The notes beneath the pieces were generated by a model. That model saw only the letters and a list, made by a program, of their open reading frames with translations, had not been told where the DNA came from and did no database searches. Both the position numbers and the translations under genes were made by a program. Shown one piece after another: positions 58,501 to 64,000 of a stretch of DNA of 64,000 bases. Each line of letters starts with the position of its first letter. The stretch's first letter is position 1. The DNA comes from Mesorhabditis belari (lineage: Eukaryota; Nematoda; Chromadorea; Rhabditida; Rhabditidae): assembly GCA_958450365.1 (NCBI GenBank), contig CAUEEP010000915.1, positions 682,001 to 746,000 on the forward strand, read 5' to 3'.

Positions 58501-61500
58501 TTTTTAGGCTTTCTAGACAGTCTAATATAGGGAATTCCTTTATGAAAACTGTAAGTGTGAGTTCAAACTTGAAAATTCGAAAAATAAGTGAGACAATGAT
58601 GTGATTTGTGACACTGACCGACTTCCTTGTGTTGTGGTTGCATGATGCAACGACCGTCCTCTTGCAAAAGAGGTGCAACGCACATACAACGACCATTCAC
58701 GCACGTTGATCCATGATCACATTCGGCCAAATCACCACAAATAGCGCCGATGCCAACTAAAAAATAAGTTTAAATGAAATAATCTTGACTCCAAACACAG
58801 CAAATGATTTTCGCGGGAAATCGAGAGATTTATCACTGTTTTATTACAACTTTCATGCAGGGAAAGGGAAAGGAATCGTTCAGAACTTGAACAAAAAAAC
58901 AGCAATTACATTTTGCTCTTGATTTCGATACAAAAAAGCAATTTCATTTTGTGATTTTGAATAAAAACAGTTAGAAAAGCTACCGTAAATACTGTAATAG
59001 TACCCCAGCCCCATAATGACGGTGCGGAGCGTTGCGTAGTCTAGCTTTAGACGAGTTTTTCTCGACACTGGTTGATGCTACAATGTGCGCTTAGGTATCA
59101 AAAAATAGCCTGAAATTCAGGGCTATTTTTTGATACCAAAGCGCTTTTGGGGGGGGGGGGGGGGTTGTGGGTAGGTTATTGAAAGTGGAAAAAAATAATG
59201 ACGGTGCGGAGCGTTGCGTAGTCTAGCTTTGGACGCATTTTTCTCGACACTGGTTTATGCTACAATGCGCGCTTAGGTATCAAAAAATAGCCCTGAAATT
59301 CAGGGCTATTTTTTGATACCAAAGACGCATTTTTTGAAAGTACGGGTGCTTTGAAAAAATACTAAAAAACTTTTGCGACTACGCGACTGTACGAGGGGGG
59401 TGGGGTACTATTACAGTATTTACGGTAGGCGAAGCTGAAAACAACAAGGAAATTCTACAAAATCATGCAGAACAAATCAATCTCAAACAGCTCCATGCAC
59501 GAACAAGCTAGACCTTTCGTGATGATGATAGCCGCTCTCTCTGGTAGAACACATTCCCCTTGTCTTTCCTCCAAATCGCCCGGACAGAGACACATTCCAA
59601 TCGGCCGGGTGCACAACGATCCACCCGTGCACAACTCGCCTTCTTTACACGATTTTCCCGGTGGAGCTGCACAAGACAACAAGATTACAGATTTGTGATA
59701 AACTATTGCTTACAGTGACTTTGCTTACTTACAGTGACAGTTCTGAATCATGCACCAATTAGTCTAAACTAGACTTGTAACATTTATCGATTCTTTTTTT
59801 GCCGTTGACAATTTAAGCTTTTTTTTGTGGTTTTCTCAGCACTAACCCCTTCGATTTTGAAGATTATTCGATGAAGAATAAAATTACGCATCGAATGATA
59901 CCAAAATTAACTCAAAATGTAGTATCCACGCAAAGTTATTGGCTAAAACCCTTTTCCATTGTCAATTTAAGGTTTTTCCTGCTTTTTCTCAGCACCAACC
60001 CTTCCATTTTGACTATATTGACTATCATTTGATGTAGAATAAAATTGCGCGTCAAATGATATCAAAATTAACTCAAAATGTAATATCCACGCAAAGCTGT
60101 TGGCTAAAAACCTAAACCTCACTCATTATGGATGGGGCTTAGCCATTGGCCTCATAACTTTGCGTGGATACTATATTTTAAGTTAATTTTGTTATCATTC
60201 GACGCGCAATTTTATTCTACATCGAATAATAGTCAAAATGGAAGGGTTGGTGCTGAGAAAAAGCAGGAAAAACCTTAAATTGACAATGGAAAAGGGTTTT
60301 AGCCTATAACTTTGCGTGGATACTATATTTTGAGTTAATTTTGATATCATTCGACGCGCAATTTTATTCTTCATCGAATAATATTCAAAATCGAAGGTGT
60401 TGGTGCTGAGGAAACCGCAAAAAAAGCTTAAATTGTCAATGGCAAAAAGAATCGATAGATATTTTCGTTAAAAATCTAGTCTAAACTATTAGCGTTTTGC
60501 GTAGAACACCCGAAACTCATGCGTGATTTGTTGAAGTTTTTAAGAGAACAGAAGTTTTAGACAAAAAAGTCGAAATCTTGTACTTGTACATACTTGTACA
60601 AGTACTCGTTTAAGTCACTTCTTTATATTCTTTCTTCAACAATTGTTAAGCCTACTTACAGCCTTACTGACAATTTATAATCGTATCTTTGTTCTGAACC
60701 AAAACTGAATGGGAATCGACCCCTTGGGAGGTAGCTGGATGGACCTTTCCCTCCACTCGAAAATTTGGAAAAAGTGGTTCCCCGCGCACGCGCATCCTCT
60801 CCAAAAAGAGTGGTATGAACACCGGAAAGAGAAACGAGACGGTTCTCGAAAAAAAAACCGTTGTTACCCGTTTGAAGTAAACATTTTTCAAGAGACAAAC
60901 CGAGAATCGGGATCTTCTTTGACATAGGCGGTACCATAAAGGGATTCGGCTTGAAGTCGATTCCACTATTTTGCGAGCTTGGCATTAAGAAATCGGGTAA
61001 ACCGCTTGGAAAACCGCTTGGTGTTTCGGGAGACATACCATTCTGAAAACAAAACTAGTAAGCTGAAAAGCTAGTGTGCTGAAAACTAGTAAGCTAAAAA
61101 CTAGTAAGCTAACAGCTAGTAAGCTGAAAACTAGTATGCTGAAAACTAGTAAGCTCAGTTTCCAATCCAACTTTGTAGCTAAATGACTGGGCAAAATTGG
61201 ATAAAATTTGGGCTAATTTGGGCTAATTTTATCAAAGAAAGTGTAATAGCTTTATTCTAGTGCTTCAAGTCAATAAAAACTCTACCTTATTCATATTAAA
61301 GTTGAAATTGAAGGGTAACTGTGATTGTTGTGGTGGTTGAGGTTGACCAGGATTCGGTAGAAATCCGACTTCAATGTTTCCGCCGGTGTTTGATCCGAAT
61401 TGAGATGGTTGTGGCTAAAATTCGGCTTTTATTTTAGCCTCAAATCTTTTTAAAAGCTCAGCAGATAGATTTCACAACATCAACATTCAAGGATCACTAA

Positions 61501-63596
61501 TTTTTTTCAACATTTTACCATCAGTAGCGGTTTACGACGAGGCGTACACCCCAAACATTCCATCTAGAAAAGGAAATTGCGTTTGAATTTGAATTTCTGA
61601 CATTGTAAATTGTGTTTTTCTTTTGCAAAGATCGAGAACATCACCGAGTTCTCAAAACTTTTCCTCAGTATTTGCTTGGTGGACGAAAAAAGAAAGATTT
61701 ACATGGTTTATCACTGGGAAAAACGATGTCTCAGCACCAAAGAACTGTTCTATTTGGAACAATGATTGTTTGGGAGAATTTAGAAGAACAAAAATATCAG
61801 GGAAAAGATAGGGGAAAAGATTATCATTCTTGCAAGATGCAAGAAAATTTGTTTTAAAATCAATTACCCAAGTTGAAAGTTAAACGATTTTTTAAGGTTT
61901 TGAGTTAAAATCAATTATCCAATTTGATTTCTAGTTCTAGAAAGTTTAAAGTTGAAAGGTTTTTAAGGGTTTGAGATAAAATCCAAGTGGAATTCTAGTA
62001 TTCAATGTCCAATTTGAATTCTAATTGAAAGTTCAAGAAAAGTTCAACAATTTTTAAGGTTTTTGAGTTAAAATCAATTGTCCAATTTGATTTCTAGTTC
62101 TAGAAAGTTGAAAGTTAAACGATTTTTTAAGGTTTTGAGATAAAATCCAAGTGGAATTCAAGCCTTCAATGTCCAATTTGAATTCTAATTGAAAGTTCAA
62201 GAAAACTTCAACAATTTTTAAAGTTTTGAGTTAAAATTGTTCAATCAATTGTCCAATCAATTGTCCAATTTGATTTCTAGTTCTAGAAAGTTGAAAGCTT
62301 TAAGGTTTTTAAGGCTTTGAGTTAAAAGTCTAAGTCTAAGTCTAAGTCTAAATTTTTGAGTCAAAGTTAAATTCTATTGAAAAGTGCAAATTTCAACGGT
62401 TTTTAACATATTTCTAATAGAATTTGAATACCTTGAATCCAGTGAACGTGCTGAATTGATTGGGCATTCCAGGAGTGATACACGAAAGAGTATCAAGATC
62501 GGCTTGTGTTCCATACGGGCACAAACATCTCAATGTCTCCAAATCGCAAACCGTTCCACCAATACATTGCTCTCCTCGAGCACAAGAGTTGTTTAAAATG
62601 GCTAAAGTTGAGGGTTATTTTTTTTTTTGCAAAAGAATCCAACTCCTCACCAATGTTGAATTTGTTGGCCTCTTTTCTGTAGTGATGTTTCTTGTCATCG
62701 TCTTTACATTGCTGACCGACGAAATCAAAGATCATATTGTTTGGGCAGAATTTTCGCTCCCAAAAACCGATTCCACTAAAAAGAAAGCAAATTTTCTCCT
62801 TTTTGTTTTTTTAGCTTTACTTGACTCCATCAACGGCAACACATTGCAGAAAAGCCGACTCATTTCCTTCTGGATCTTGAGCCAATAAACCATCCAATTC
62901 GTTGTTACATGGCAAATTCAAAGCGATTTCTTTCCCTAAAGTTGAGTAATAGATTGAGTTTGAAGTCTAAGGCTTTAAGCTAAGGCTTTAAGCCTTAAGC
63001 TAAGGCTTTCAGGCTTTAAGCTAAGGCTTTCGGCTTTAAGCTAAGGCTTTCAGGCTTTAAGCTAAGGCTTTAAGACTTTAAATCTAAACAACTTCTTTCA
63101 GTCTGAACAGTGATTTTAATTGTCTTCACTTGTTCTAAAAATTGATGGTTTTCTTGTTTTCTTGTTACTTATTTATTGGATCACAAGCTTTCTTGCAAAA
63201 CTATTTCTCTATTGAACTAAAATCCCCAATTTAACCTCGTTGTTCTTTTTTGGAGCTTGGGATCTTCCCGAATGGGTCTAGGGTCTTCCCAGGGTCGGAT
63301 CTCGATTCGATGTTTGCGCATTGCGCTCCCCTTTTCTTTACCCTTTCTTCCCATTGGTTTCTTCTTTGAAATCCCCTCCAGGTCATCGAGAAGGCAAGAA
63401 AACCCTCATGTGGTTTGCTTTGGACCTATCTCATGTACACAGGGGATAAATTACAACAAAACTAAAGCTTTGAGATTGAAATCAAATAGACTAAAGTTGA
63501 CATAATTATGGTTTTCATTAGGGTATTGTAAATTCCTCTTTCTTTACCTATAGATGTGCCTATTCCAAGCACGATTAGGGCGAGCCAAGCTCGCAT
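40691..63596 (-). CDS. Giant secreted EB-module protein with C-terminal chitin (polysaccharide) deacetylase domain, 40 exons
   Basis: Exons in coding order: 63596-63548, 62935-62821, 62775-62651, 62601-62432, 61563-61519, 61414-61286, 61042-60901, 59666-59514, 58756-58619, 57608-57471, 57380-57211, 56786-56583, 56533-56422, 56373-56230, 56077-55946, 55696-55116, 54671-50714, 50540-50478, 50435-50178, 49578-49093, 48211-48111, 47580-47456, 47417-47229, 47191-47097, 46922-46800, 46386-46006, 45499-45351, 45268-45124, 45083-44937, 44900-44757, 43731-43597, 43555-43421, 43383-43260, 43186-43070, 43031-42878, 41645-41512, 41471-41342, 41296-41172, 41129-41027, 40867-40691. Every junction phase closes: 3,414 residues. 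Signal peptide at 1-17 ([17 protein letters not shown]). A chitin-binding-like Cys domain at about 25-95 ends [10 protein letters not shown]. About 43 EB-type modules follow (PGxxCxxxxxCxGGSxCxxxxCxCP pattern) with Pro/Gln/Thr-rich linkers. A lustrin-like segment lies in exon 26. The deacetylase domain starts at about 3,016. The architecture matches the C. elegans LGX-1/F48E3.8 group as I recall it. Likely in cuticle or pharyngeal lining. Least certain: exon 5 (skippable in frame) and the donors of exons 20 and 26. Confidence 0.9.
42098..42832. mobile_element. TIR element of 735 bp in giant-gene intron 35
   Basis: Arms of about 210 bp: gaataaagggtggctaatga ... gtgtgcttgaatgcgtgctt and the complement ending ccgccctttattc. 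The middle has no open frame of note. A partial, older relative lies just beside it (41650-41760: acagggtggataataagtaa ... catgagtaacataccaaaat). Confidence 0.8.
43826..44041. mobile_element. MITE of the CTAATAGTAGTGCAC family, copy 3
   Basis: Ends taccgtaatttctctaatag / ctattagagaaaatacggta, with the inner sequence aatgtagctgacgatgagat shared with the NHR intron copies at 11548 and 11938. Lies in giant-gene intron 30. Confidence 0.85.
44097..44668. repeat. Inverted repeat with tRNA-like centre in giant-gene intron 30
   Basis: Arms of about 170 bp (aactagggaaggtcgcgaac ... aagattttttgcttgcct and complement) enclose 44275-44490. The centre holds a minus-strand tRNA-like block at 44418-44488 (box-A-like tatggctgagaggtagtgc, box-B-like agttcaactccc). 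Another box-B-like sequence (gggttcaatctcg, minus) lies at the outer left end near 44070. The element may be two tRNA-derived repeats inserted head to head. Confidence 0.6.
47688..47855 (+). repeat. tRNA-derived SINE-like repeat with CT-rich head, copy 1
   Basis: A pyrimidine stretch (ccttctcttccttctcttcc ...) is followed by tctggcaagaagatacggat, a degenerate box-A segment and box B (gggagttgaatcctc), then ccccagaaat. The same order occurs twice at 54712-55020. Lies in giant-gene intron 21. Confidence 0.5.
47935..48085. repeat. TACGGTTCCAA array in giant-gene intron 21
   Basis: Repeats of ccaatacggttcc with ttttgatctaatacgg spacers, the same family as 16385-16505. It ends only 25 bp before the exon at 48111. 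Confidence 0.8.
48673..48903. mobile_element. Tc1-like MITE (CAGTACTGGACA), copy 2
   Basis: 231 bp with TIRs cagtactggacaatgaaata / tatttcattgtccagtagtg, nearly identical to the copies at 31208 and 58095 but in opposite internal orientation to both. Lies in giant-gene intron 20. Confidence 0.88.
49725..50140. repeat. Compound palindromic MITE in giant-gene intron 19
   Basis: Two related foldback halves share aatatcttggtgttgagctg and ctttctctgtcgattggtac. The centre near 49925-49970 has a G/C-rich hairpin (ggggtggggcg ... cgccccgcccc). Same family as 9650-9855. Confidence 0.75.
50714..54671 (-). other. 3,958-bp exon encoding about 21 EB modules
   Basis: Exon 17 of the giant gene encodes residues about 850-2,168 without interruption, while most other exons are 60-250 bp. 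It carries consecutive Cys-rich modules of about 40 residues starting PG and ending in CxCP plus one more Cys. One long module-free linker (about 52010-52600) is rich in Pro/Thr/Ser/Gln/Asn, with [18 protein letters not shown] and [12 protein letters not shown]. The flanking introns are in phase 0 (5') and phase 1 (3'). Confidence 0.9.
54712..55020 (+). repeat. tRNA-derived SINE-like repeat, tandem copies 2 and 3
   Basis: A CT-rich head (cttctttctttctttcttcc ...) is followed by two direct copies (54774-54892 and 54901-55020) of ttaaggtaccggatagttta ... gtggttagagcaatt ... gaaggtcaagggttcaatcccctcttcagaa. The first copy has good box A and box B; the second has a mutated box B (tggtccaatcccc). 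Lies in giant-gene intron 16. Confidence 0.55.
55815..55930 (+). repeat. 17-bp array AGCTTCAAAAGCTTTCA
   Basis: About seven units of cagagcttcaaaagcttt with alternating cagagc/caaagc, 16 bp from the exon at 55946. Giant-gene intron 15. Confidence 0.8.
56811..57126. mobile_element. Palindromic MITE of 316 bp in giant-gene intron 11
   Basis: Arms acaaatgattctaacttgct ... ctcaattttaaagaaagtta and their complement surround a short unique centre (tcgactacgcgcgagtacgg). Few mismatches. Confidence 0.85.
58095..58325. mobile_element. Tc1-like MITE (CAGTACTGGACA), copy 3
   Basis: 231 bp, TA-flanked, ends cactactggacaatgaaata and tatttcattgtccagtactg. Same orientation as the copy at 31208. Giant-gene intron 9. 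Confidence 0.88.
58981..59427. mobile_element. Palindromic MITE, TACCGTAAATACTGTAATAG family, copy 2, with internal duplication and a poly-G tract
   Basis: Ends taccgtaaatactgtaatag and ctattacagtatttacggta. The left half (gacggtgcggagcgttgcgt ... ggtatcaaaaaatagcc) occurs twice, at 59019 and 59200. The junction carries a run of 16 G (about 59149-59164). Giant-gene intron 8. Confidence 0.8.
59759..60488. mobile_element. Large palindromic element of about 730 bp in giant-gene intron 7
   Basis: Outer arms start ttagtctaaactagacttgt and end gtctaaactat. The interior is a series of inverted and direct copies of ctcagcacc-accct, cgcaaagttattggctaaaa and gaataaaattgcgcgtcaa, about four variants in all. 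No open frame. Confidence 0.75.
61045..61160 (+). repeat. 14-bp array GCTGAAAACTAGTAA
   Basis: About eight units of gctgaaaactagtaa with variants, immediately upstream (in + coordinates) of the exon ending 61042. Giant-gene intron 6. Confidence 0.8.
61862..62350 (+). repeat. Long-period tandem repeat of about 180 bp in giant-gene intron 4
   Basis: Three diverged units of ttaaaatcaattgtccaatttgatttctagttctagaaagttgaaagt, ending in a taagtctaagtctaag microsatellite. Confidence 0.7.
62958..63080 (+). repeat. Array of GCTAAGGCTTTAA in giant-gene intron 1
   Basis: Seven to eight units of aggctttaagctaaggcttt with small variations. Confidence 0.8.
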
Positions 63597-64000
63597 TCTC
63601 TCGAAATCCCGTCGTTGCGGCCTCCCGATATGCCGACTGTCGTATTTAGCTGAAAAGATTAGAAATCGATTTGATAAGCATCAAATCAAAACAATTGAAT
63701 ATTCATCTGATTTAAATTTTAACTATATAAAATGAATTTTAACTACATAAAATGAAAACAAATTGAGATAGAAATGACGAAAATGGGATCAACAGAAAGG
63801 AAAACTTTCTGAAAATTCGCTAGAAAATCAGCTTGAGTCGGCAAAAAAATGGGCACGCGGAAAGGAAAAGAGTGATTATTAGAGTATCGAAAAGAATCAC
63901 GGACGTTTTTCCAATCGGCTTTTAGCTAAAGGAGAGGAAATGGTGAAGGAAAGGTGAAGATGCGAATGAACTAGACTCGGCCATCTCCCGTCAGGATTCT
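63597..64000 (-). promoter_or_regulatory. Leader and upstream region of the giant gene
   Basis: On the minus strand a strong acceptor (aatcttttcag) ends at 63650, 53 nt before the ATG at 63596. It is therefore either a trans-splice acceptor for a spliced leader or the end of a 5' UTR intron. Beyond it, to the window edge, the DNA is AT-rich with no clear TATA box or coding signal. The transcription start cannot be placed. Confidence 0.5.

Noticed and set aside
60656..60900. Continuation of the exon-7 reading frame to 60656
   Set aside because: The frame stays open by chance past the donor at 60901, but none of its possible ends joins the next EB exon in phase. Splicing 60901 to 59666 restores the module exactly.

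Overview
The window looks like nuclear DNA of a nematode, probably a rhabditid other than Caenorhabditis elegans. It is AT-rich. Its genes have many exons with GT-AG introns and TTTCAG/TTTTAG/CTAG acceptors. The gene families are nematode ones: a divergent nuclear hormone receptor, an FMRFamide-receptor-like GPCR, and a giant EB-module chitin-deacetylase-like protein. The intergenic and intronic DNA is packed with palindromic MITEs, mariner remnants, tRNA-derived repeats and minisatellites. Species cannot be fixed from sequence alone.

Layout. 1-5.5 kb: non-coding, repeat-rich DNA upstream of the first gene (mariner copy, palindromic repeats, tRNA-derived SINE-like copies, a 12-bp array). 5.56-13.2 kb (+): a complete nuclear hormone receptor gene, 14 exons, 547 codons, with every exon phase closing. 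13.2-15.7 kb: intergenic DNA with a mariner copy and decayed duplicated fragments. 15.74-24.56 kb (-): a complete seven-helix GPCR gene, 14 exons, about 480 codons, with a 4.9-kb first intron full of nested transposons. An additional candidate first exon lies at 28.66-28.70 kb. 24.6-40.7 kb: a 16-kb gene-poor stretch holding a mariner with a transposase remnant, a TIR element whose interior has become a minisatellite, at least five palindromic MITE families and two tRNA-like sequences. 40.69-63.60 kb (-): one giant gene, reconstructed here as 40 exons and 3,414 codons. It has a signal peptide, an N-terminal chitin-binding-like domain, about 43 Cys-rich EB-type modules, Pro/Gln/Thr-rich linkers, a lustrin-like Cys segment and a C-terminal polysaccharide (chitin) deacetylase domain. 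63.6-64 kb: its 5' leader and upstream DNA.

The three genes form no operon. NHR and GPCR converge (+ then -). GPCR and the giant gene lie on the same strand 12-16 kb apart. The biology suggested is a ligand-regulated transcription factor, a neuropeptide-type receptor and a secreted cuticle/pharyngeal-matrix protein that binds or modifies chitin. The most unusual signal is in the giant protein. The Asp pair of its deacetylase domain is intact, but two positions that are His in arthropod chitin deacetylases read as Asn. The transposon landscape is also notable: introns of all three genes carry members of the same MITE and repeat families.
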